Below, one piece after another: positions 44,883 to 53,390 of a stretch of DNA of 64,000 nucleotides. The stretch's first letter is position 1. Each line of letters begins with the position of its first letter. Source of the DNA: Berkiella sp963829835 (GTDB taxonomy: Bacteria; Pseudomonadota; Gammaproteobacteria; Berkiellales; Berkiellaceae); NCBI GenBank assembly GCA_963829835.1, contig CAWHKC010000004.1:1054001-1118000 (forward strand), written 5' to 3'. The notes under the pieces are model-generated. The model searched no databases. It was not told the DNA's origin and saw nothing but the letters and a program-made list of their open reading frames with translations. A program made the position numbers and the translations under genes.

Positions 44883-46295
44883 ATGAGCCTCAATCTCTAT
44901 AGATATCTTGAAGATCTTGATATTAAAGATAATTATCACGCATTAGCGCTAGCCTTTTTGCAAAATAAAGGCTTAAGAATACAAGGTACAATCCCCAGAG
45001 AAGACCGCAAATGGAACTTTGGTCAGTACGAAGGCGTGCAATTAATCAAAACAGACGATAATAGTGTTTTCGTTTTTCGAGCGTGGCCGGAAATTAAAAA
45101 TTACGACTTTGCCAAACAACATCAAACGGTTGGCAGTAGCTTACATGAACAATTTGTTAATACCATTTCGTATTTTATAGCTAAGGGCTATCGGCAATTA
45201 CCTGCAAACAATATTAAGATCGCCATTTGCCTTAACCATAATGATGCTCATTGGACTTCTCTCTTAGCCCATTTTGAAGGTCTTGAATCCAAGCAGTATT
45301 TAGCGCTTTATAAAGCCTATCAGCATCATGCCAATCAAACAAATGAAAATAGATTGGCGGATGGCAGTTTAAAACCCCAAGAGACTCTCGTTAATAACGT
45401 CAGAGAATTTTTAGTCGCTCAAAAAGGAATAACTTTTAATCGAAGGACCAAAGACAAGGCACAGACCTTTGAAATGAGCAATTGGAGGTTACCAATAGCT
45501 GCACAAAATATTTCTATCACCCAATATGATTCTCTTTCAAGCCTTCCCTCCTCTTCTAGTGATAGCATTGGTAGCGAAAGTTGTAAGGAATTTGTAAAAG
45601 TAAATAATGTAAAAATGGTTCCTCATCAAGGCATCACTAGTCAAAGCGGCATGACTTGTGGAGACTGGTCCTGTTTTAACGTTTTTCAATATGGCGTGCT
45701 TGCTAAACCAACACCTCAGAGAAAATCAGAAGACTTACGTTTCTTTTCAGAAAATCTTAGCATTGAGAATGCGCATGAAATGTTGCATTCCCAAGACCCC
45801 AAGCTTATTCATGTTAAAAAGAAAGACAGGATTTGCGTGACCCAAGATGGGCGCGCCATGGATCCACAAGGCTTGGAAATCCTATTTGTGTTTTTTAGTA
45901 ATATGTTTAATAAAGCGGCTACGTTGCTTTGCTATCTTCAAGTGCGAATTTTTGGGGAAAGTAAAATTGCAGGGTTGAGCTGGGATAGTGAAACCGGCCG
46001 ACCCGCCATTCATTCCACACAAGTATCAACAGGGATAGTAGATTATCCTTATCGTTCATCTTTGCCTGAATTAGAGCAAAAAATTGATGGGTTGTTGAAA
46101 GCCAAGGAAAAAGTGATTTCTTATACGGAAACGGCAGAAAAAAGTCGCGAAAGCAAACGTAAAACATTAATACCGTATTATGCAAAACAAATGGTAGCGG
46201 CACACCCGCGGTACTTTGATAGTCAAGCAATCAGAACAACTCATGATGAAAATTATGTGGATATGGCTAAAGCAAATAAATTAGTTAACCACTAA
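44883..46295 (+). CDS. CE-clan (Ulp1/YopJ-like) cysteine protease-like protein, putative effector
   Basis: A 470-residue protein without signal peptide. The catalytic residues of CE-clan proteases appear in the right order and contexts: His123 in NDAHWTSLLAHF, Asp216 in ITQYDSLSSL, the oxyanion Gln254 in TSQSGMTCG and the nucleophile Cys259 in TCGDWSC. The clan includes SUMO/ubiquitin-like proteases and acetyltransferases used as effectors by Chlamydia, Legionella and Yersinia. It probably removes ubiquitin or a ubiquitin-like protein from host targets (inference). The C-terminal ~190 residues are unassigned. No clear Shine-Dalgarno site precedes the ATG. Confidence 0.8.
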   Translation: MSLNLYRYLEDLDIKDNYHALALAFLQNKGLRIQGTIPREDRKWNFGQYEGVQLIKTDDNSVFVFRAWPEIKNYDFAKQHQTVGSSLHEQFVNTISYFIAKGYRQLPANNIKIAICLNHNDAHWTSLLAHFEGLESKQYLALYKAYQHHANQTNENRLADGSLKPQETLVNNVREFLVAQKGITFNRRTKDKAQTFEMSNWRLPIAAQNISITQYDSLSSLPSSSSDSIGSESCKEFVKVNNVKMVPHQGITSQSGMTCGDWSCFNVFQYGVLAKPTPQRKSEDLRFFSENLSIENAHEMLHSQDPKLIHVKKKDRICVTQDGRAMDPQGLEILFVFFSNMFNKAATLLCYLQVRIFGESKIAGLSWDSETGRPAIHSTQVSTGIVDYPYRSSLPELEQKIDGLLKAKEKVISYTETAEKSRESKRKTLIPYYAKQMVAAHPRYFDSQAIRTTHDENYVDMAKANKLVNH

Positions 46296-46418
46296 ACCAA
46301 TTTTCAAAGAAACACCCGATAGATTTCATCTATGTTTTGGCTTCATAGGTTTTCGTTGCAATGGAGAGTGGGTATACTATGCCCAAAGTTAAAGTTTGAG
46401 GGCTTTCAGGAGACCAAG

Positions 46419-46856
46419 GTGAGAAAAATAATAAGCATTTTAGTTCATTGCGCCGTGCTATTGGGGGTGCCCTCTCTGTCTTTAGCGGCTTGCGGCCAAA
46501 TGACCGAATCCATGACGTCCGAAGCGATTTATAATCGGATAAAACCTGTTGGAACGGTGGAAGGCGAAGGTGGGATGATTGCTGCTGCCCCTACTGCTTC
46601 AACAGAATTGAGCGCCACAGCTGGTGAAGATCGTTACAAATCCACTTGTGCTGTCTGCCATGAAACCGGAGTTGGTGGGGCGCCTAAATTCCGAAATGAA
46701 GCTGACTGGAAGCCACGTATGGATGTTGGTATTGATGGTATGTTAGCGATTGCGATTAAAGGTAAAGGGGCTATGCCACCTAAAGGAACCTGTATGCAGT
46801 GTTCTGATCAAGAATTGAAGATGGCGATTGAGTACATGATCCCTCAAAAGAAATGA
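46419..46856 (+). CDS. Cytochrome c5-like monohaem protein
   Basis: I start it at GTG with an AGGAG site, which yields a clean signal peptide (RKIISILVHCAVLLGVPSLSLA). The 145-residue precursor has one haem site, CAVCH, and an axial Met in GAMPPKG. Two more Cys (CMQC) near the end are typical of cytochrome c5 and may form a disulfide. It carries electrons in the periplasm. It is the last gene before a composite palindromic repeat. Confidence 0.9.
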   Translation: MRKIISILVHCAVLLGVPSLSLAACGQMTESMTSEAIYNRIKPVGTVEGEGGMIAAAPTASTELSATAGEDRYKSTCAVCHETGVGGAPKFRNEADWKPRMDVGIDGMLAIAIKGKGAMPPKGTCMQCSDQELKMAIEYMIPQKK

Positions 46857-46924
46857 TCTGAATGGTTGCGAAGCAACCAGAGATCTCTCCTTGCCTGCCT
46901 TGCCGAAGCTTCTTAGCGTAGGAA

Positions 46925-47025
46925 GGTAAAGGAGAGAGGCGCGACCTGGGAGCGCAAGAGAGATTTTCTCAAGATAAAATCCCTCTTGACCCTTTCGGGT
47001 CGTCTCCCCTTTACAAGGGGAGATA
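46925..47025. repeat. Composite palindromic repeat, copy 1
   Basis: It contains a core shared with a second element at 57.7 kb: AGCGCAAGAG, then CTCAAGATAAAATCC, followed by a variable hairpin (GACCC-TTTC-GGGTC) and a strong outer hairpin TCTCCCCTT-TAC-AAGGGGAGA (47003-47023). It lies between two convergent genes and may also terminate transcription. Confidence 0.75.
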
Positions 47026-47044
47026 ATTGTTCGCTGCGCTCACT

Positions 47045-49063
47045 TTAGGAAGTCTCATTCCCCTGCAACATCGCCTTTAACGCAGCCATATGTGCCTGGC
47101 CAGAAGCGCGTTGTTCTTCTTCAGATTTGGGAGGCTGGTTGTCTTCTCTGAACACCAACTCTTCGGGTAGTTCATCCAAGAAACGACTTGGGATAATCGA
47201 TTGCTGCTCGCCATAGCGTTTGCGTTGTTTGGTATAGGTGAGGGTCAGAGTCTTTTGCGCACGCGTCATGCCCACATAAGCTAAGCGTCGCTCTTCATGA
47301 ACATCATCACATTCAATACTGGTTTTATGGGGAAGAATTTCTTCCTCCCAACCAATGATATAAACATGTGGAAACTCCAAGCCTTTAGCAGCATGCAACG
47401 TCATTAACTGCACCATATTGATATCTTGTTTCGAATCTCTGTCTAAAATATCCAACAAGATCATTTTATGAATAGCATCTTGGAAAGATAGCGGCTTTTC
47501 TTCATTTTTCAAAAGCCGAGTCAGCCAAGAGAGGAGATCTAATACGTTATCGATTCGCTTTTGAGCGCTATTAGGGGTTGTTGAGGTCTCGGTTAAATAG
47601 TCAAAATAACCAATGTCTTTAACAAAATCATTCAGTACCTTAGAACATTCATCGCTATTGGCTTGCTCAAAGGTTTGTTGAATGAGTTGCGCAAAATCAT
47701 GTAAACGATCGCGTGCTTGATCATTCAAGTATTCAGACAACCCCATTTCAAAGCAGGCATTAAACAAACTGCATTCTCGAGTTTTCGCATATAAGCCTAA
47801 TTTTTCAAGGGTTGCGGGGCCAATGTCACGCTTTGGGGTATTAACGCAACGTAAAAAAGCAGAATCATCATCATGATTTGTCATTAAACGAAAATAGGCG
47901 AATAAATCTTTTATTTCAGTGCGCGCAAAAAAGGAGGTGCCACCACTGATTTGATAAGGGATCCCATTGGTGCGCAAAGCTTGCTCAAGATTTCTGGCTT
48001 GGTGATTGCTACGATATAAAATGGCATAACAATCATAGGGAAGACGATAACGAAATTGATGGGTCATCAACTCATTTACAACACGCTCTATTTCGCCTTC
48101 TTCATTGGGAGTGGCCAATATACGAATAGGTTCACCTTGACCCAAGGTGCTCCATAGTTGCTTTTGAAAAATATGGGGATTGTTACTGATTAATTGATTT
48201 GCTGCTCGCAAAATGGTGCTAGTTGAGCGGTAATTTTGCTCTAGCTTAATCACCTTAAGGTGAGGATAATCTTTTTGTAATAATTCAATGTTTTCAGGTT
48301 TAGCGCCTCGCCAAGCATAAATCGATTGATCGTCATCGCCAACCACAGTAAGTGCACCACGAACACCACACAATTGTTTGATTAAAGTATATTGTGCGGT
48401 GTTGGTATCTTGATATTCATCGATAAGTAAATAACGGATTTTATTTTGCCATTGTTCTAAAACGGCACTGTTTTCTTGAAAGAGCTTTACAGGCAAAGCA
48501 ATCAGATCATCAAAGTCTACCGCATTGTAAGCGCGTAAAGTGCTTTCGTAAGCGGCGAAAAATCGTGCGGCCAGATGAATTTGTTCACTGGTACTTGCTT
48601 CAAGAGCTTGGGCTGGCGTTAAGAGATCATTTTTCCAATTAGAAATAGTGTGCTGAATAATTTTAAGGTTGTCATCACTGACCGCGGTGACTTTACCGCT
48701 TAATTCTTTTAGCAAATTGATGCTGTCAATAGTATCGAACAACGTAAAATTAGCATGAAGCGATAAGTGTTTGCCTTCCTTTTTTAAAATATTTAGTCCT
48801 AAGGAATGAAAGGTTGAAACATTCACTTTCCCAACTTTATTTTTTGCAAATAACTTTTGCGAACGAGCACTCATTTCACGCGCAGCTTTATTGGTAAAAG
48901 TAACAGCGTAAATATGTTTAGGATTGAAATGACAGTCATGAATAAGGTAGGAGATTTTCTGAGTTATCACACGGGTTTTACCGCTACCTGCGCCAGCAAT
49001 GACGAGTAAAGGACCATCTAAATAGTGGACGGCTGCTTGTTGCTGTTCATTAAGTTCAGACAT
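47045..49063 (-). CDS. rep: ATP-dependent DNA helicase Rep
   Basis: A 672-residue superfamily-1A 3'-5' helicase, the normal Rep length. Motif I (Walker A) is GAGSGKTR, motif II is LLIDEYQDTN, motif III VGDDDQSIYAWRGA, motif VI VGMTRAQKTL. LNEQQQAAVHYLDGPLLVIAG at the start is the Rep/UvrD opening. Rep removes proteins from DNA ahead of replication forks. It is convergent with the cytochrome c5 gene. Confidence 0.96.
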   Translation of the reverse strand: MSELNEQQQAAVHYLDGPLLVIAGAGSGKTRVITQKISYLIHDCHFNPKHIYAVTFTNKAAREMSARSQKLFAKNKVGKVNVSTFHSLGLNILKKEGKHLSLHANFTLFDTIDSINLLKELSGKVTAVSDDNLKIIQHTISNWKNDLLTPAQALEASTSEQIHLAARFFAAYESTLRAYNAVDFDDLIALPVKLFQENSAVLEQWQNKIRYLLIDEYQDTNTAQYTLIKQLCGVRGALTVVGDDDQSIYAWRGAKPENIELLQKDYPHLKVIKLEQNYRSTSTILRAANQLISNNPHIFQKQLWSTLGQGEPIRILATPNEEGEIERVVNELMTHQFRYRLPYDCYAILYRSNHQARNLEQALRTNGIPYQISGGTSFFARTEIKDLFAYFRLMTNHDDDSAFLRCVNTPKRDIGPATLEKLGLYAKTRECSLFNACFEMGLSEYLNDQARDRLHDFAQLIQQTFEQANSDECSKVLNDFVKDIGYFDYLTETSTTPNSAQKRIDNVLDLLSWLTRLLKNEEKPLSFQDAIHKMILLDILDRDSKQDINMVQLMTLHAAKGLEFPHVYIIGWEEEILPHKTSIECDDVHEERRLAYVGMTRAQKTLTLTYTKQRKRYGEQQSIIPSRFLDELPEELVFREDNQPPKSEEEQRASGQAHMAALKAMLQGNETS

Positions 49064-49151
49064 AGACTTATCCGGATGCGCGCTTGTTCATGTGAGGGCT
49101 GCGTAGTCTAAAATATTCGCAGGGTGGGTGCAAGTATTACCAAATTAAAAT

Positions 49152-49177
49152 GGTGGGCACGTTTCACTTTGCCCACC
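49152..49177. terminator. Terminator-like hairpin, GGTGGGCA repeat family
   Basis: Stem GGTGGGCA (49152-49159) and TGCCCACC (49170-49177). A near copy in opposite orientation, including flanks ATGGTGGGCAC and GCCCACCCTAC, occurs at 60.7 kb, so this is a dispersed element as well as a possible terminator of the upstream gene on the minus strand. Confidence 0.6.
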
Positions 49178-49186
49178 CTACTAGGA

Positions 49187-51253
49187 TCATTTCCAACGAA
49201 TAACGGAGAGTAAATAATTAAAATCATCCGTCCAAACAGGCGTTATTCTTTCATTTGGAAAGAATAATACATTTTTGTTATATAAATAGGTGCCTAAATC
49301 GCTATTACGTGTAATTAAAATCCATTGCGAATTAAAGATCCCATTTTCTAAATCTTGCGCATTGGTGGTCGTAAAAGCAAACAAATGTAAATGATTTGCA
49401 AGTGCTTGTAAGGGAGGATAAAGATCAACGTAACGGCTTGAAATATGAAAAGCCAAGATACCATTAGGCGCAAGATGAGATAAATAAATTTGCATGGCTT
49501 CAAGCGTTAATAGATGTACTGGGATAGCATCACCATTAAAAGCATCAACTGCGAGCACATCAAAATGTTCTGATCCTGAAGTTTTAAATTTATCTTCGAG
49601 TGCAATTCGACCGTCATTAATATCAATTGACAATTCGGCAGGCGTATCATGAAGGTAATAAAAATATTCTTTCGCTATTTTTTCAATATCAGGATCAATT
49701 TCATAAAAATGCAAATGATCGCCTTTCGTTGACAAGGCTGCGATAGTTCCTGTGCCAAGACCAATAACACCTATGCGTAATCCATTGTCAACTGTTTGAT
49801 ATTGTTTAGCTTGACGTTGATAGGCTACCGCTAAACCGACGCCACTACCAAGGCTATAATAACTGGTTGCCATATTACGCTTTGCGGGTTCTAAATATTG
49901 TTTGCCATGTAATATATTGCCATTGGTCAATGTTCGATAATGATGTTCAGGGATATTAGCATTTCGTTCTGCAATTTCAAATGCACCAAAGAAATTACGA
50001 TGATGATAGATCACATCTTGATGAATACTTTTTAAATGCAAGTTTAGCAATATACTCAATCCCACAAAGGCGATTGCCCAAACACCACCAAGTGCCAAAC
50101 GTGGGTAATAACTCTGATTTGCGCTTAGCAGAGAAACAGAAAAATATGCGCCACACAGGAAAATGGCAAATAAGATAATGTAGAAATCCCACCACTCATT
50201 GAAAATAATGGGAGCAACGAGATTAACAAAAACACCTCCCAACACTCCACCAAAAGCGATAGCAAGATAATAAGAAGTCAGGAGCGATTTATCAGGCTTT
50301 AATCGGATTAACTCGCCTTGACAAATCATGCAGCCAGCAAAAAGCAAACCGGAATAAAGGCCAATTTGTAACATCAAAGCAAATTTGTGATGTGAGGGGA
50401 AGTAAAAAACAATGCCACATAAAATGCAAAAAAGGCCAATCCATAGTGGACGATAATAGGCTTTGGGATAAGCAAAAGTAATAATAAAAGTTAGCAAATA
50501 TAGCGCTAATGGGATCACCCAAAGCAATGGGAAACCGGCAATATTTTGCAAAGTAACTTGCGTCGTGGATAACAGCAATGCACTGCTTAAAAATGTCAGT
50601 AACACCCACCAACCTAATGCTGTTTTGGATAAAGCTGCAGTATTGGTATTTTCAAATACTCCCATTCGTTCTGGGGCACGTCTTGTGACTAGAATTAAGC
50701 AAGCGCTTGAGCTGAGTAAAAACAAGAGATAAAATCCAGACCATAGATAGAGTTGAAGCTGTATACCTAATAAAGGTTCTAAAATAAAAGGAAATGCGAT
50801 TAATCCTAATAAAGATCCAAAGTTGGATAAAGCATAAAATCGATAAGGAAAATCTGTTTGATAACACAGGCAATACCAATGTTGAAATAAAGGGCTTGAA
50901 GCACAAATGAGAATACCAGGCAGCAAAAAGGTTGCGCTTAATACGGTCATAATAGCAATAGGAGGCCATAGATTTAAGAGGCTCAGATTTTCATAGGGGA
51001 TAATTGGAATAAAAATTAACGAAAGTAATAGTAAGGTGAAATGTATAACAACTTGAGTGGATAATTTTTTTATTTTAGTTAGCGCAAACGCATACAGATA
51101 GCCTACCAATAGTGCAACTTGAAAGAATAAAACAATGGATAGCCACACGGCAGGAGAACCACCAAACCAAGGTAATAATTTTTTGGCTAGTAGTGGTTGA
51201 ACAATAAAAAGTAAAAACGCACTAAGAAAGATCGAGATTGAGAATGCATGCAC
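49187..51253 (-). CDS. Fused membrane protein with spermidine synthase-like domain
   Basis: A 688-residue protein. The first ~400 residues contain about ten transmembrane helices, and the last ~270 form a Rossmann-like methyltransferase/spermidine synthase domain: IGVIGLGTGTIAAL, then FYEIDPDIEKIA, DGRIALE and DVLAVDAFNGDAIP. Such fusions are a known bacterial family of unknown substrate; real aminopropyl transfer is not assured, since residues of the putrescine site are not all visible. A separate canonical speE exists at 57.8 kb. Confidence 0.88.
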   Translation of the reverse strand: MHAFSISIFLSAFLLFIVQPLLAKKLLPWFGGSPAVWLSIVLFFQVALLVGYLYAFALTKIKKLSTQVVIHFTLLLLSLIFIPIIPYENLSLLNLWPPIAIMTVLSATFLLPGILICASSPLFQHWYCLCYQTDFPYRFYALSNFGSLLGLIAFPFILEPLLGIQLQLYLWSGFYLLFLLSSSACLILVTRRAPERMGVFENTNTAALSKTALGWWVLLTFLSSALLLSTTQVTLQNIAGFPLLWVIPLALYLLTFIITFAYPKAYYRPLWIGLFCILCGIVFYFPSHHKFALMLQIGLYSGLLFAGCMICQGELIRLKPDKSLLTSYYLAIAFGGVLGGVFVNLVAPIIFNEWWDFYIILFAIFLCGAYFSVSLLSANQSYYPRLALGGVWAIAFVGLSILLNLHLKSIHQDVIYHHRNFFGAFEIAERNANIPEHHYRTLTNGNILHGKQYLEPAKRNMATSYYSLGSGVGLAVAYQRQAKQYQTVDNGLRIGVIGLGTGTIAALSTKGDHLHFYEIDPDIEKIAKEYFYYLHDTPAELSIDINDGRIALEDKFKTSGSEHFDVLAVDAFNGDAIPVHLLTLEAMQIYLSHLAPNGILAFHISSRYVDLYPPLQALANHLHLFAFTTTNAQDLENGIFNSQWILITRNSDLGTYLYNKNVLFFPNERITPVWTDDFNYLLSVIRWK

Positions 51254-51284
51254 GGTAATAACCCTATATATTAATCACCACTTC

Positions 51285-51395
51285 TACGTACCGCGGCTTG
51301 TCCGCGGTATCCATTTTCTCTACTTACCGCGGCTTGTCCGCGGTATCCAGTTCAAGATATTTCTGGATGCCGCGAACACGTCGCGGCACGTTGAG
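51285..51395. repeat. REP-like palindromes, three copies
   Basis: Two direct copies 36 bases apart read TCTACxTACCGCGG-CTTGT-CCGCGGTATCCA (cores 51290-51310 and 51326-51346). A third lies inverted (TGCCGCGA and TCGCGGCA, 51369-51389). A fourth relative is at 62730-62750. They sit between two co-oriented genes and look like repetitive extragenic palindromes. Confidence 0.8.
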
Positions 51396-51402
51396 GCTAT
51401 TT

Positions 51403-52914
51403 TTATAATTGTCGATCATATTTACGAAACTGAATTGCCTCGGACACATGGATACTTTGGATGTTCTCTGAATCACTCAAGTCAGCAATCGTGCGAGCAA
51501 CTTTTAGGATACGGTGATAAGCGCGAGCCGAGATCCCTAGTTTTTCTAATGCTGATGTTAACATTTGTTGTCCATGTGCATCTAGTTTGCAAAAGGCAAT
51601 TATTTCATGAGAATTGAGTTTGGCGTTGATTCTATCGCATCGAGATTGTTGACGTTCACGGGCTTTCATGACGCGCTGCCCAATCGCTTGGGTTGTCTCT
51701 TCTTGTTTGGGATGAAATGTTGATAAACGTTGAGCCGGTAATGTGGGCACTTCAATATGCATATCAATTCTATCAAGTAAGGGGCCAGATATTTTACTAC
51801 GATACCGTTGTATTTGTTCTGGTGTGCATCGACAAGGATGACGCTGATCGGACAAATAACCACAAGGACAGGGATTCATCGCTGCTATTAATTGGCAGCT
51901 AGCAGGATACTCTGCTCTGCCTGCTGCCCGTGTAATATTAACCTTGCCAGATTCTAAAGGCTCTCGAAGGACTTCTAACACATGACGACTAAATTCAGGA
52001 AGCTCATCCAAGAATAAAACACCATGATGTGCCAAAGAAATTTCTCCTGGCATTGGTTGGCGTCCGCCACCCACGAGCGAAACTGCCGAAGCGGTATGAT
52101 GAGGTTGGCGAAAGGGCCTGTTAGCAAGTGTTTGCTTTTGAAAACCTTGTTGGCTAATGGAATAAATGGCAGCTACTTCCAATGATTCTGATCGCGACAG
52201 TGGTGGTAATATGGTATTTAACCTGCTAGCCAGCATGGTTTTACCTGTGCCAGGTGGTCCTATCATTAATAAACTATGTCCACCAGCAGCGGCAATTTCA
52301 AGTGCGCGTTTGGCATGATGTTGGCCACATACTTCTGACATGCAATGGATGGTTTCATTCTGACATTCATTCATGGGAGCAAACGCTATTGGATCTTGTA
52401 AACGCTGTCCTGTGAGATGCGCAAAGACGCTAAGAAAATCAAAAAAAGTAAAAATAGGCAGAGGGGAAACCCAGCTTGCTTCTTCTTTATTGCCTAATGG
52501 GATGATTAATTGTCGTTTGGCTTTTTGAGTTGAAAGTGCAAACGGCAAAATCCCCTTGACTGCCCGTAGTTCACCGCTAAGAGCAAGTTCACCGGCAAAT
52601 TCATATTGCTCAATATGTGAACAAACGAGCTGTTGCGATGCTAACAAGATGCTAATGGCAATGGGGAGATCAAAACGACCTCCTTCTTTGGGCAAATCAG
52701 CAGGGGCAAGATTCACGGTGATGCGTTTAAGGGGGAATTCAAAACCGCTTTGCATCAATGCACTTCGCACTCTGTCTTTGCTTTCCTTTACGGCTGTTTC
52801 AGGCAAGCCAACCATCGTAAATTGCGGTAATCCATTGGAAATATGGGTTTCGACAACCACTTGAGGCGCTTCAATGCCTACATTGGCTCGGCTAAAAACA
52901 ATGGCTAATGACAT
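51403..52914 (-). CDS. comM: YifB/ComM-family Mg-chelatase-like AAA ATPase
   Basis: I start it at the ATG preceded by GGGAAG, nine codons inside the longest frame, giving 503 residues (normal length). The N-terminal Lon-like domain (SLAIVFSRANVGIEAP), Walker A GPPGTGKTM, Walker B GVLFLDELPEF and the zinc-like CPCGY...C cluster are diagnostic. ComM is a hexameric branch-migration helicase that helps integrate DNA during natural transformation. Confidence 0.95.
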   Translation of the reverse strand: MSLAIVFSRANVGIEAPQVVVETHISNGLPQFTMVGLPETAVKESKDRVRSALMQSGFEFPLKRITVNLAPADLPKEGGRFDLPIAISILLASQQLVCSHIEQYEFAGELALSGELRAVKGILPFALSTQKAKRQLIIPLGNKEEASWVSPLPIFTFFDFLSVFAHLTGQRLQDPIAFAPMNECQNETIHCMSEVCGQHHAKRALEIAAAGGHSLLMIGPPGTGKTMLASRLNTILPPLSRSESLEVAAIYSISQQGFQKQTLANRPFRQPHHTASAVSLVGGGRQPMPGEISLAHHGVLFLDELPEFSRHVLEVLREPLESGKVNITRAAGRAEYPASCQLIAAMNPCPCGYLSDQRHPCRCTPEQIQRYRSKISGPLLDRIDMHIEVPTLPAQRLSTFHPKQEETTQAIGQRVMKARERQQSRCDRINAKLNSHEIIAFCKLDAHGQQMLTSALEKLGISARAYHRILKVARTIADLSDSENIQSIHVSEAIQFRKYDRQL

Positions 52915-53123
52915 CTGAACTTCCCTTTTCAAAGGACGCACTATAGCGCCGCTTAATCAAAGAGACAACCACTTAATAGCCAAATAATCTGATAATGTGA
53001 GCAAATTTTATGCATTGCTGCATAAGGGGTTATGCAAGTTTCTGTGTATTTGCTCTATTTTGACTACAGACCAAACATTTTGATGACCCATAAGGTGTGC
53101 TACATTATTTAAAAGAGGGTGAT

Positions 53124-53390
53124 ATGAAGGAAAATCCATTGAAAAAACTCGACAAAAAGATATCAGCGCTTAACGCACACCGCTTTGATCATCTAGAAGA
53201 GGTAACACTTCTTCACGATGGAGAAATGTCTTTGCCATTTAAAGAAGAACTCATCCATATTGAAGAAGACATTTCAGATAAACATTTACAAGAAGAAGAT
53301 TTAGTATGTGAGCAGTTGCTGCCAGTGGAAGCGGAGATTGATATTCTCGTCCAAGAAAAAGAAAAATTGAAAAAGAAAAATAACCCCTAA
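53124..53390 (+). CDS. Small charged coiled-coil protein, hypothetical
   Basis: I start it at the ATG after AAAGAGGGTGAT. The 88-residue product is very rich in Glu, Lys and Leu and predicted helical, with no motif. It is convergent with the Kef-type gene, overlapping its end by four bases. Family not recognised. Confidence 0.68.
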   Translation: MKENPLKKLDKKISALNAHRFDHLEEVTLLHDGEMSLPFKEELIHIEEDISDKHLQEEDLVCEQLLPVEAEIDILVQEKEKLKKKNNP

